Below are positions 21,723 to 32,065 of a stretch of DNA of 64,000 nt, one piece after another. The notes beneath the pieces were generated by a model. It made no database searches and was not told the origin of the DNA. It saw only the letters and a list, made by a program, of their open reading frames with translations. The stretch is from NCBI GenBank assembly GCA_963422465.1, contig OY730173.1, positions 2,790,001 to 2,854,000 of the forward strand, read 5' to 3'. Source of the DNA: Lichina pygmaea (lineage: Eukaryota > Ascomycota > Lichinomycetes > Lichinales > Lichinaceae). Each line of letters opens with the position of its first letter. Within the stretch, counting starts at the first letter, position 1. The position numbers and the translations under genes were made by a program.

Positions 21723-22744
21723 CCCGTGCCCTGGAGGTAGTACTTCGTACCTCCCACTCCCTCGCAAGCGAGGTCGGGACGTCCTTACTCCGTACCGGTA
21801 AGGGTGTCCGACAGCGCAACGGTGTGGACAGCGCAACGGTCCCACCCAAAATTAAGCTGAATTGGTGTCGACCATCTTCAAACCACCATAGCTTCTCAAC
21901 AACATGGTCAAATCGTACGCCGAGGTTGAGGATCGCATCCAGGAAGCTCTCGGTTCCATTCTTCCTGACACAGAGTTCTCAATCCCAGTATTAGCTAGCA
22001 GATTCAATGTTCCCGCACGACGTCTTGAAAATCGCCTCAAGAGAACTCCTTCTCGAAATGCCCAGATTCCGGCCAACGGGAAGCTCTGTCCAGCTGAGAA
22101 GGCAGAAGTGGCTAGAGCAAAGGAGGAAGCAAAGGCAGTGAAAGAAGCAGAGAAAGCAGCAGCAGCCTAAGTGAAGGAAGATGCAAAGATAGCAAAGAAA
22201 GCAACGCAGATGATGATGGTGGGGCATGGTGGGGCAACACTGGCGGAGCTGGTGATGGAGGAGCGAGCGACAGCAGAGCCAGTGGAGCCAGCAATCACCA
22301 CAGCCTCTCAACGACACCACGAATCTCCGGACGAGGCGACACCTTTGGGTACTGATAGAACATCTGATGTAGAAACAGATAGGCCCATAAAATCTACAGT
22401 TTTATCGCTCTGTTGTAAAGTTATTACTGTTGTAAATTTGATCTGTCGAGGATCTGTTATTGGTCTAGTAGCTACTATAGTTTCTCAGCAATGCTATAAA
22501 ACTTACAAGAGGTCCAAAACCTCAGGGATTGTACTAGAGAAGTAGGGGAATCGAATGAGCAAATCAGATTTCAATTTAGTCGCTACGTCGTGAAGTTATA
22601 GAACTGCAAAGCTGATTTTGTGGAAGATGACCGTTGCGCTGTCCACACCGTTGCGCTGTCGGACACCCTTACCGGTACGGAGTAAGGACGTCCCGACCTC
22701 GCTTGCGAGGGAGTGGGAGGTACGAAGTACCTCCAAGGCACGGG
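21723..22744 (+). mobile_element. TA-flanked transposon derivative (copy 2), CCCGTGCC ends
   Basis: 1,022-bp element between TA dinucleotides (21721-21722 and 22745-22746), with CCCGTGCC/GGCACGGG ends and inverted repeats of about 115 bp. Each arm contains a GGAGGTA/TACCTCC hairpin, the block GGTGTCCGACAGCGCAACGG and a second GACAGCGCAACGG exactly 17 bp further on (21810 and 21827). Layout and interior are homologous to copy 1 along the whole length, but the sequences have diverged considerably. Pogo/Fot1-like by TA targets and the encoded Psq-type helix-turn-helix. No DDE catalytic domain is present, so it must depend on a transposase supplied elsewhere. Confidence 0.88.
21904..22170 (+). 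CDS. Transposon-encoded Psq-type helix-turn-helix protein
   Basis: 88-residue ORF starting MVKSYAEVEDRIQEALGSI, followed by VLASRFNVPARRLENRLKR: the helix-turn-helix that begins pogo/Fot1 transposases and normally binds the element ends. A charged coiled-coil-like tail (KAEVARAKEEAKAVKEAEK) follows. The frame stops with TAA at 22168-22170 but is open again directly after it to 22545, so the original protein may have been longer. A downstream segment (about 22470-22600) aligns with copy 1 and reads EVxNLRDxxxEVxESNE in both, implying that the ancestral protein extended there. It may act as a DNA-binding accessory or repressor; this is inference. Confidence 0.65.
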   Translation: MVKSYAEVEDRIQEALGSILPDTEFSIPVLASRFNVPARRLENRLKRTPSRNAQIPANGKLCPAEKAEVARAKEEAKAVKEAEKAAAA

Positions 22745-22754
22745 TAAGTTTACT

Positions 22755-22833
22755 TGTTGCGGCGACAGGGCCAGGGCTGAGCCTGGCTTAGTCAGTAGTG
22801 TTAGTCGGCTACGGGCTAGATAAGGGGGACCAT
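22755..22833 (+). repeat. Dispersed repeat, inverted partner at 38745-38820
   Basis: CTTGTTGCGGC, CAGGGCCAGGGCTGAG, TGGCTTAGTCA and GCTAGATA occur in the same order here and, on the opposite strand, at about 38745-38820, with roughly 80% identity by eye. It directly follows the right end of transposon copy 2. Its nature is unknown; it has no coding frame and no tRNA fold that I could find. Confidence 0.55.
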
Positions 22834-23444
22834 ATACGTAGCTCTCGGGTCCGAGACGGCGTCAATGATCATCATCTTCTCCCCTCTCTGCTCAGAGCAG
22901 GCCATTCATTGCCTTTTAGCTCCAGCAAGTACGTACGGTGAAGTAGGTATGGATCAGGTGTGAACATACCCTTCAGAAACTCTTTAGGCACTCTTCAGAT
23001 ACTCCCCATCTAAGGACTCCCCCAGCTGGCGGACTGGCGGATAGGCGGACAGGCAGGCCGGCGGGAAGATCACGAATTCTATAGAAAAGGCAGGCGGAGT
23101 AGGTGGCCCAGGTGGCCGAGGTGGCCCAGGTAAGGCAGGCACGCAAGTAAAATGGGTATTTGACAGGGCAGGTATTCTCGGTGTAAGTACACAGGCAAGC
23201 AAAGCAAGCAAAGCAAGCAAAGCAAAGCAGACATCGTCCTCGACACTTGCTCCCTAATTTCGAAAAATTCCCCTTTCCTATCAAAACACCCCTTCCTTCG
23301 CACAGATTCCATCCGTCAGAAGCCTCCCTTGATTGGACCCAACTCCCCATCGTCGTCGCCGTGACGGAGGAAAGAAGGAAGGAAGGAAGGGAGGAAGGAT
23401 TTGCGTGCCGATGTCACCTTCGCGGACGATCAGCGTGTAGCGTC

Positions 23445-26400
23445 TTATTTGTCGCTGGAACCGCTGCCGCCGTCGTCGCCGCCGTCGGTGATGACGACTC
23501 CTGGAGCGACGGCGTCGGTGGCGCTGCTTCCGGCGTCGGAGGAAGCGTGGGTATCGGTGCTCGCGTTGGTGGGGGCGGCCCGGGCGGAACCAGAGGCGCT
23601 GGGGCGGGCGTCGTTTGTGCCGCTGTTTGCGGCACCGCCGGGAGTCGTGGACTCGCCGCCGCCGCCGCCGCTGCTGCTGTTGGTCCCAGCGTCGAAGCTC
23701 GCCGTGGCCGAGACAGCTTCTGCGACGACCTGCTGCGGCGGTTGCGGCGCCGAGCCGATCAGAGCACCTTCGTCGTGTCTCGGCCCGGCTGCGCGAGCGG
23801 GGACGGAGCTATGCATTGACCCAGCTTCGCCGACGGCCGCCGACGAGTCGTCGTTGTCCTCTTCGTCGTCGCTGTCCGGAGCCGGCAGCCCGATGATGCG
23901 ACGGAGCGCGCGGTTCTGGTGACGCAGTTCGGCGAGGACGGAAAGCTCGTGGAGCGAGTTGACCTGTCGCCGGACCGTGTTCGTGCCGGTCGTGATGTTG
24001 GTGCTGCCGCCGCGACCGGCCGCCGCGCTGGCCGCATTCATGACGCTCCGCACGAGGTCGTCGTCCTCGCTGTCCTCGGTCCATCGGATCCCCTCTCGCA
24101 GCAGCGCGGCGACGCGGCGCAACCCAGCCTGCGTCTCAAAGTGCTGCTGGCGGAGCTCGAGGTTCGTGGCGCGTTCTTCCGCCAGCTGATCGGCGTACGA
24201 TCGATGGATGGCCTGGATCGCCATGGTGTTCTGGTACGAGAAGTTCCGCACCATCTCCACCATGCGTCCGACCCCGGCTTCGTAGTCGCCGAGCAGCTGC
24301 GACAGTTCGCGGTTCTCGTGCTCCAGATGTGCGTTTGTCTGCGTCAGGGCCTGGACCTGTTGCTGCAGGTCGACGATTATCGCCGCCGCGGCTGACGATG
24401 TCGACGTCGTAGGTCCGGCCGAGGCGGCAGGTGCTCCCTGAGGCTGCGTGGGAGGCTGCTGCGGATCGGCTTGGGCTGATCGTCGCTGTCAGTGGCATTT
24501 CAAGTAGAATCGGGCGATACGAAACCAAACCGGAATGCAACCCGAGTAGCACCCACAAATGCAAAGATGACAAAAGAATCAACGAAATATAGACCTACCA
24601 AGAATCTCATCCCCGTTGATCGCCCTCAGCACCTCGCCCATGCTCAGACCCGTGCCTGCGACATCCTGACTGTCATCCGCCTCGCCGTTCTCAGTCGCGC
24701 TCCCCGCCGTCGCAGCGGCTGGGCCGGTGTTCTGTGTGTCCGTCGAAGCCCGTCTCTGCAGCTCTCCGACGCGTCGGATGATGCCCTGCGTCGACTCGCG
24801 GTTGTGGGCCAACACGCTGCTCAGTTCCTGGACCTGCTGCCACAGGAAGTTGAGATCCATCTGCTGGCCTGGCGGCATCGGATACGTGTTCAGGCCCGCT
24901 CCCGCGCCAGGGCCACCGGCGGCGGATGAGCCGGCGACGCTCGAGGGTCCGGACGAGGCGTTCGAGAGACCTCCTCCACCTGGTCCGCCAGCACCGGTCT
25001 GACCCATCGCGCCGCTGCCGGAGCTAGGGCCGGTGTTACCGCCGAGTGAGCCGGTCGAGTTCATGAGGTTTGCTGTTGATGGTAGAGCCGCGCCGATACC
25101 GTTGGTTGGTATTTGTGCGGAGGACGTTGACGGTCCTTGAGAGGGGTGCGGGGAGGAGAGTTGCGTGTGATGCTGCTGTTGACGCATGGCTGCTGGGTTA
25201 ACACTGCCGGTGTTCGTGCTACTGCCCCTGAAGCTCCCATACCCGCCGGCACCGCTGCCAGGACCCGCGCTGCTGGTAGTCGTCGATCCAGTCAGGTGAT
25301 CAGTCGGAATTGATGAGAACGCTGTCGATGACGAAGATGCCATAGCCGTGCGTCCACTCGACACGGAAGATTCACCGCCTTCGTCGGGCAACCAGGGAAT
25401 TACGTGCACCGGAGGACGGCTTGCCTCAAGCTCGGGCGACGAAGGTGATGCCGGTGGAACGGATTGCTGTTCACCCGTGAAAATCTGTTCCTGAGCTTGC
25501 GCATCGTCACTGAGAAGATTGAAGTGGTTGCTAGTCACGAATGTCTCGGTCTGACTACGCTCTCGATCGCGACGTCCGGGCGATGAACCTCGCAAGGATG
25601 ATGACGGAGTGGTCGAGCCCTGCCGTCCAGCCTCTTGGACGGCCGCTTGCGCCAACGACTCGCTACCTACGTCCCTGGACGGGACAATCGCGATCGTTTC
25701 GCGCGACGGATTCGACTCTTCCTCAAGGTCTTGTGCCAATCCATCGGCAGCGGCCAGGCGCTGGCGCGGATCTGCTCCTATTCTGAGCCGCGTTAGCCGC
25801 CTACTCCGGAGCTGTCCCTCGCGGCGCGCAGGGATCAGAAAGCGCGTGCTCATTTCCGATTCGGGACTAGCCGGGCCGGCAGTCGGCGTTTCCTCTACCG
25901 ACCCCTCCCCCTCTCCCTCACCCTCCGAGACTGGCCCCGGTGGCGGCGTCTCTTCCGACTCCTGTCGAGGCTCTGACACGAATTGGTCAGACTCTGACAC
26001 GAACTGTTCAGAGTTTCTGTCCGCGATCGCCGCTGGTGGCGACATCGTTTTATTCTCAAGGTTCTCCTGGATGAAATCATCTATCTCCCGGATCAACTGT
26101 CTGTCGGCCCGAAGTCGGTCCTCCGAGGCGTTCCTCTCCCAGACGCTGAAAGCACCCCCAATGCTTTCAAGTGCCGGCGTGCTGTGAAGCACACAGGCCG
26201 ACAGTCCATACTCGCATAGGCATATTGGCCCGCCTTCCAACTCCCTCTATGTAGAAAATGTCAGCGTTCTTGCTCCCGCTCCAAAGCGGGAGATTGGGGT
26301 CTTTCCATACTTCGCGATTGCGTCGTTGTTGGCGTCGGCGCTCGCGTTCCTTCTTCATCTCCTCCCTGAAGGTTGGCCGCTCTTCAATAAACGGCTCTGA

Positions 26401-26634
26401 TGAGCCAGGTGTTGGGTTGGCTGCGTTTTTTGGTACGAAGTACACCACGGGCGGAGCTAACCCAGGCGGCACCAGAGGCGTCTGAAATATTTGCGAGAGT
26501 CTTTCGGGATGCTGTCTGGGGCATGTTGTACTTGCCGCAAAGACTTCTAGGCAAACAATGCATTCTCGGAACCTGTGGTCAGGCTCACCTGGCGATGGTA
26601 AGTCCAAGTTGATCGCCCGCCGCAGCCTCGGCAT
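23445..26634 (-). CDS. Large coiled-coil protein of unknown function
   Basis: Three exons (26311-26634, 24599-26246, 23445-24475) join to exactly 1,000 residues with introns of 64 and 123 nt. The N-terminus MPRLRRAINLDLPSPGEPDH is followed by ECIVCLEVF and LVPPGLAPPVVYFVP, then a basic helix (EEMKKERERRRQQRR). The middle is Ser/Gly/Gln-rich and disordered, holding a short helical block DLNFLWQQVQELSSVLAHN. The third exon has the best-ordered region: IVDLQQQVQALTQTNAHLEH, RELSQLLGDYEAGVGRMVEM and a long helix with HRSYADQLAEERATNLELRQ, then an acidic DSDDEEDNDD stretch and a Gly/Ser tail. Cys pairs near the N-terminus are too few for a RING. An alternative splice near 26590 (GTGAGC donor) could change the first exon. 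I do not recognise an ortholog. Confidence 0.75.
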
Positions 26635-26667
26635 GATACGTTCTTTAAGGACCTGCAGTATTCCGCC

Positions 26668-26990
26668 GTCACCGCTGTCTTGTTCTGAATCGCTGAGTCG
26701 TTCCGACTGGAATTTTTACCTCCTCTCAAACCGCTGGCTCGTCATGCACTGCTAGCTTGTTGTGAATCTCCCGTGACAGCCCGCGGATTACCGCTGACTT
26801 GTTCAGAGTCGCTGAGTCGTTCCGACCTGAACTCTTAGCTCTTCTAAAAGCGCTGACTCGGCATGCACTGCTGACTTCCAATGAGCCTCCCGTGATCACC
26901 GCTGACTTTCCTGAGTCGCTGAGTCGTTCCGACGTGAATTCTTGGCTTATCTCAACCTGCAAACTTGTGCACTGCTGGCCTCTTGTGAAT
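26668..26990. repeat. Tandem repeat of about 107-119 bp, 2.7 copies
   Basis: The core GCTGAGTCGTTCCGAC starts at 26692, 26811 and 26918, within longer similar units that also share ACCGCTGACTTG, GCATGCACTGCTGACTT and CTCCCGTGA. It lies directly upstream of the coiled-coil gene (minus strand) and is likely in its promoter or leader. The repeated TGAGTC half-sites resemble AP-1/Gcn4-type sites (TGASTCA) but the last base differs, so binding is conjecture. Confidence 0.7.
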
Positions 26991-27534
26991 TTTGCCGGAT
27001 GAAAGCCAGTACACTTACAGGAGACTCCTACCTCAGTACAGTCGTCTGTCTAAGTTGAACCCCACCAGCACTATCCTGACACCGAATCATATGAAAGAGA
27101 CCTGTTCACCGGATGACGTGGCCGCAAGGAAAGCTCACAGCACTCCAGAGCTCACTGTGATCTCTTACCACTCCGAGGCAAACAAAGAATATATAGATCG
27201 GGTGAGTGAGGACACGTCTATAAGTGAAAGGATGCGGATGAGCGAGTGGTAGCAGCAAGAGAAGGAGCAAGAACAGAAGAGGGGCAAAGGTGACGTTTAA
27301 TCTTCTGGTGTGTTGTGTTATCAGCATAGTTTCGATCTGTTTCTATCTGTAGTGGTGTTAATAGGGGTCCGATATCCCACACCCACAATGTGTGGTTTGT
27401 ATGTTTGTTTAGGAGACACAACCCCACTTTCTCTCTCTATCCTTCTCTTTCTTATTGGGGGGGTGCTTGAAAGCACGAACAACCATCCTCCTGTCATCTA
27501 CAAGAGAAAGACTACTGTTTTGAACAACCGTTAT
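26991..27534. other. Intergenic, no gene seen
   Basis: No supported gene. Short ORFs lack motifs. Confidence 0.4.
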
Positions 27535-27797
27535 TGTTGGGGACGAGGAGGCAGATTGTCTGGGTATCTTACCCCCGGCCTACCAATTACTATCAAGAGC
27601 CAGTCAGGTAGGCTCCAGCTTTTACAGCACGATAGGTCACTCGAGGAGCAGACCCGGTGCACGAGATTGGTCTTTTGGTCTGGGACAGCCTTGGGAGTGG
27701 GCAGTGGATAGCCACTCTCCTAGAGATATCACTTTAGAAGAACACAGGTGCCATGTCCCTCGAGGTGCTAAGCTGCGTTGCAGAGACTTGTTTAACA
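27535..27797 (+). mobile_element. Ty1/copia-like LTR fossil with adjoining primer-binding site
   Basis: About 263 bp begins TGTTGGGG and ends TTTAACA, the terminal pattern of copia-type LTRs. It is immediately followed by TGGTATCATAAG, which resembles the initiator-tRNA primer-binding site of copia elements. No gag or pol coding region follows before the Fta4 gene at 27980 and no second LTR was found, so this is a broken remnant, probably old. The LTR start is the less certain boundary. Confidence 0.4.
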
Positions 27798-27979
27798 TGG
27801 TATCATAAGAAAAAGTCTTCCGGAAGGGTGGCGAGTGCGATTGAGGTGGCTGATGACTTTTATGAAGCTTGTTACCTAAAGAAAAAGGGAGGAAAAGCCT
27901 GAAAAGGGAGAAAGGTCGGGGATATAATTGGATATAGGGTGTGAGGGACTAGAGGAGTACAAAAAGGCGAATATGCGAC

Positions 27980-29750
27980 TCAGCGCTTGTGCTGCAGTAT
28001 GGCGTTGAACTTGAATGTCGGGTCCTCTTGGAAGGCAGCCTCCTCCACCTCATTGAAGATAGATCCAACGCCAGCTCTTGTCTTGTCCTGTCGGCCTGTC
28101 TGCGCGTGACCGTCTTTGAGAGCTTTGATCTCGTTCTCCATCTTCCGACTGAGGTTCCTCATTCGGGAGATTTCTCTGGCCAGCTCATTTCCTTGCCCGT
28201 GCTCATCGTCGATAAGGTCCTGAGCTTCGACCTTGACTTCGAGGGGAAGGCCGGTGTAGAGAATGTTCGGCTGCACGGTGACGAGTGGATGCCGATATGG
28301 TTCAAGGAGCCGTCGCAGCTGCCGGCACTGTTCTAGCCGTAGCTGAGTCGTCTGGCGGCGGTTGCTGAGTTGAGTAAGTTGCCGGAGGAGTTGTTTGTAT
28401 CTAGTTGATTGGCATTGGCTGATTAGTTTTGAGGGGTCCTTTTGACAGAGCGCATCTGAGTCTGAAAGAGTGAGCAATGATGACAAGCGAGATTAGTCTC
28501 ATGGAAATTGGAATATGATATGGGCCGGGTTTCGACATTACAGAAAAAGCTTTTGAAATGATCAACAGTATGGAATCGATGAGTTACCGCTGTTGCTGTC
28601 TCGACGCTGCCGAGGCCTGCCCTCTCCCGGCGACGTCGTCGTCGTCTCCCGAGTCGAAATCGACCTGAGCAACTTTGAAGGCAGCTGCATCCTCAGCATC
28701 GCCCTTTCCAACGGGCCAGCGCCGCGGCAGTTTTGCGATTACTCTAGACGAAAGGTGATATAAAGTCAGCCACTTCCGAGCCAAGATTGGTAAATCAGAT
28801 GATACAATAGAGGGAGAGGACTTGCTCATCGATTCTCAGATCTGCAGCCCGGGTCACAGAGTCTTCGCCCGCGAGGGCATTCCCATCGATTTCTGCTTGT
28901 TTCTGGCCGGCCAAGTACGTGCGATCAATGGTCTCGGCCACGTATCGGATAGTCTGCGTCGAATACAGTGCTCGAGAGTGATGTTGCAAGATGAGATTTA
29001 CTTGATGGGCATGATTTAGAACATGAGTATCCCAAAGACGGAGCACGACAGCTGTCGGCAGAATCTGGATGTGGAGATGATTGAATAATTCGCGCGATGG
29101 AGACACGCTCAATTCTGCCAACAAAAAGCAGACCAAGCAGCATGAAGAGTGAGACAATCAAGAGGGCAGCGCTCTCGAGAGCGTCCATATCCATACCCGC
29201 GCGTGAGATAATGCAGCATAGAAGTAAAACGACTGCAACGTTCTTGACATCAATCAAGACACGCTGTACACCGGTCTCTGCCCATAACTTCACCATAGGC
29301 TTGAACGATAAGAACAGAAATCAGAAACGAAGCAAAGCACGCGGAGGGAGAGGGCGAGAGAGTGTATGACGATCATCCTCTCTCAACATGCCAGCCCGTA
29401 ACGCAAACCCAGCGATTAGTAGGCAGACTTACACATATGGAAGATATGTGTATAACACCATGAGAGTCCTCCGACGGTTCAAAAGAGCCAAGACGCGCAT
29501 GGAAACAGATGAAAAGAGAGAAGAACAGCTTACATCTATAAACGCCCTCCCTGACGACGGCTCTCGAGAGATGCCTCCTCTCATATTCCTCCGACTCGGC
29601 GTCGTCGTCATCGTCTCGCTCGTGCCAATCCTCCGCCGGTTCCAGCGGCGCCGCCAACAGTCGGATCTGGTCGTTCAAGAAGTGCTGCTTGAGATCAATT
29701 ATGGTCGTTGATGCTAGTGCCGGCGCTGATGATGGCGCTGATGCTGCCAT
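27980..29750 (-). CDS. FTA4: Kinetochore protein Fta4 (Sim4/CENP-U-like subunit)
   Basis: Subunit of the inner kinetochore (Sim4/CCAN) complex. A frame-consistent model of four exons (29534-29750, 28806-29000, 28588-28741, 27980-28418) gives 334 residues. Family-like segments: IDLKQHFLNDQIRLLAAPL at the N-terminus, VYRLNLILQHHSRALYSTQ across the first splice, TIRYVAETIDRTYLAG, AKLPRRWP, and the coiled coil RLEQCRQLRRLLEPYRHP then VQPNI and ELAREISRMRNLSRKM. The first junction is supported by the perfect rejoining of VYR/LNLILQHHS; it implies a 533-nt intron (29001-29533), long for this window. The last splice (28419-28587) is the weakest because several acceptors are possible. The assignment rests on remembered family pattern. 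Confidence 0.78.
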
Positions 29751-30472
29751 TGCCGATGTTGGGATGTGGGGGTCGAGAGAGCCCTAGTGTATTTTTCAAT
29801 ACATTTTTTGTGATGGTCTCTAAGCGTCAATGGTCCTCCTCTCGTTTGATACAGTATTGTGTGGACAATCACGACAATCTCCGATGTTCCAATGATGGCT
29901 GGACAGCGAGAACACTCGGTGGACGTGGTGGAGTACCGTACCGTACCTTTTGACATGTCACAACTCGTGAGATCACGTGAACAGCAGCCCGCAGAAGTCA
30001 TCAAGCCTACGGAGGTACTTCCGGAAATACCGTATCCAGTGCGTACCTACCAGTACATCTGAATAATACCCTCACGAGCCAGACATGATATGAGCACCAG
30101 GACTTCACAGTGACAAACAATACTGATATAGCAGACCACAATACTTGCACAGTCTTCAGACAAGGTATTAACAATGTCTAGATAAGGTAGTGGCAATGTC
30201 TAGACAAGACCTGCACAGCTCTACAGATATCCTATATAAACCTTACCTTTCCTTCATTCATCTTCTTCTCCTCCGCAGACACACAACCCATACCCCTCCT
30301 GGCTGGAGCCAAGCCTCCACAGGGGGGTGGCCAAGGGCTGCTTGTTGGCCTGGCTGGTCTGGGCCACGAGCAACTCGCCACGCGACGGTCGGTCTGTCTG
30401 GCGCCTGGGGACCGCACTGCAGGTGCAGTGTCTACCCTGCAGCGCGGGTTGTTGTTGTGGCGACTTGGTGAT

Positions 30473-30590
30473 CGCCATCACCACAGCAACAGCGTGTGGG
30501 TGCTTGGTGGTCGCCATCACCACAGCAACAGCGTGTGGGTGCTTGGTGGTCGCCATCACTACAGCAACAGCGTGTGGGTGCGTGGGGCGC
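30473..30590. repeat. Minisatellite, 39-bp period, 3 copies
   Basis: CGCCATCACCACAGCAACAG begins at 30473, 30512 and 30551 with nearly identical units carrying GTGTGGGTGCTTGGTGGT. The period equals 13 codons. Confidence 0.9.
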
Positions 30591-30696
30591 TCCAGACCTC
30601 ACACATCTTCGGGCTGAGAGTAGCCCCACCTTGCCCAGCTGTGGCACTTATTGCAACACCCTCAGTATGCAATCGGGGGGCGGCCCCCCTCAGCGG

Positions 30697-30885
30697 GCCG
30701 AGCACCTGAACTTCAGCAGCTCATCACACGACTGGCATCGGAGGGAGGTCTACTCTGCATCAACCGGAGTATCGCCAGCTGTATATAATTCAGGGACAGC
30801 CCCCTCAGCATGCCGAGCACGTGGACGTCAGCAGCTCATCACGCGACTGGCATCAGAAGGAGGTCTACTCCGCCAGCATTCGGAC
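30697..30885. repeat. Tandem duplication, 115-bp period
   Basis: GCCGAGCAC starts at 30697 and 30812; both are followed by CAGCAGCTCATCAC, CGACTGGCATC and GGAGGTCTACTC. The two copies differ by scattered substitutions. Confidence 0.85.
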
Positions 30886-31094
30886 AGTGGTCCGGAACAC
30901 ACACCTTTCTCACGTGGTGTGTGTTCTCCTACCCTCTCTGGGCAACAATTGTGGTTCCCTAATCATCGGAGGTTTGCCACTCACAAGTCTTCTTGGTGGT
31001 GAGATAGTCTTCTTGACTATACTTGCCACATGGTATATGTAGGTGACAGGCCTACATATCCCAGCACCTGGGTGTGCTGGGGTGATGCATCCAC

Positions 31095-31330
31095 ATTTTA
31101 CATCCACCACCACAAATCATTGTGTGGGGAAGTCATCCTTCATCACATATCTTACATCCATCATCACAAATCATCGTGTGAGGAAGTCATCCTTCATCAC
31201 ATATCTTACATCCATCATCACAAATCATTGTGTGAGGAAGTCATCCTTCACCACATATCTTATATCCATCATCACAAATCATCGTGTGGGGAAGTCATCC
31301 TTCATTACATATCTTACACCCATCATCACA
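31095..31330. repeat. Minisatellite, 54-bp period, about 4 copies
   Basis: CACAAATCAT starts at 31111, 31165, 31219 and 31273, each followed by GTGTG, GAAGTCATCCTTCA and CACATATCTTA. The period is 18 codons, which leaves a long open frame with repeats such as HHHKSLCEEVILHHISYI; there is no independent sign that it is translated. Confidence 0.92.
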
Positions 31331-32065
31331 CAGAAAGTTCTTCTTTAATGATGTCTTGTGTCTTCTGCCTTCAACTATTAGAAGTGCAGTAGTATCTTGT
31401 TCATTGGGTTTTTAAGTTTCATTCTACATTGTTCACACATTATTTCGACCATTGTCTACTTGGTTCTTAGTTGAAGCCTGCATTGTTGTATTGTAGGCAC
31501 ACAGAGTTGGTGGAGCAGAAGTCGGAGACAAAAAGGGGTTCAGTGTTCAACACAAGACAGCGTGGGTTCAGACACCCCCTTGTTATTAGATAAAAAGCTA
31601 TGAAAAAGCAGCTGTGGTCTGCTGCGTGCATGTTACAACAGATCTACGTAAGTGACGCACGTACTAGTGATGATAAGTACGTGTGTAGTTCATGGGAGGC
31701 TGAACTTGGGATGGGGAGGGGAGGGGGCCACGGGTGTGGGGTTGGACTTCCTCCGTTGTAGCTGAAGCGTGGAATAAAGTACACAAGCACACAACGTCGT
31801 TGTAGAGCTCTTGTATATTGCTAGGATCTTACTGCATCACGTATATCTATATCGCCTTTCAGAGATCAATTCCCGTCAAAGAACAATGATGCTGTCAGAT
31901 CACGTGGTGAGGGAGGACAGATGACATGAGCTGACGCTGCGCAACTCGCGGCGCTGTTGCGTCAAGCTCCAGGCTTCAAAATCCCTCGACAGCATGTTGT
32001 CTCGATTGTTTACCGCTGTGGCTATACGGCATTTCCTCTGACCACCTCAGACGAGAACCAGCTCG

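Larger units (their letters stand above)
29751..32065. other. Intergenic region with three minisatellites
   Basis: No gene with recognisable motifs. It contains a TATATAAAC box at about 30232 followed by a CT-rich stretch, then tandem arrays with periods of 39, 115 and 54 bp (listed separately), and AT-richer DNA to 31900. Open frames across the arrays arise because two of the periods are multiples of three. Confidence 0.5.

Noticed and set aside
28925-29296. Hydrophobic 123-residue ORF inside the Fta4 long intron
   Set aside because: It overlaps the second Fta4 exon in another frame and has no recognisable family; probably incidental.
30473-31330. CRISPR-like array
   Set aside because: Units are contiguous tandem repeats without unique spacers, in a eukaryotic genome.
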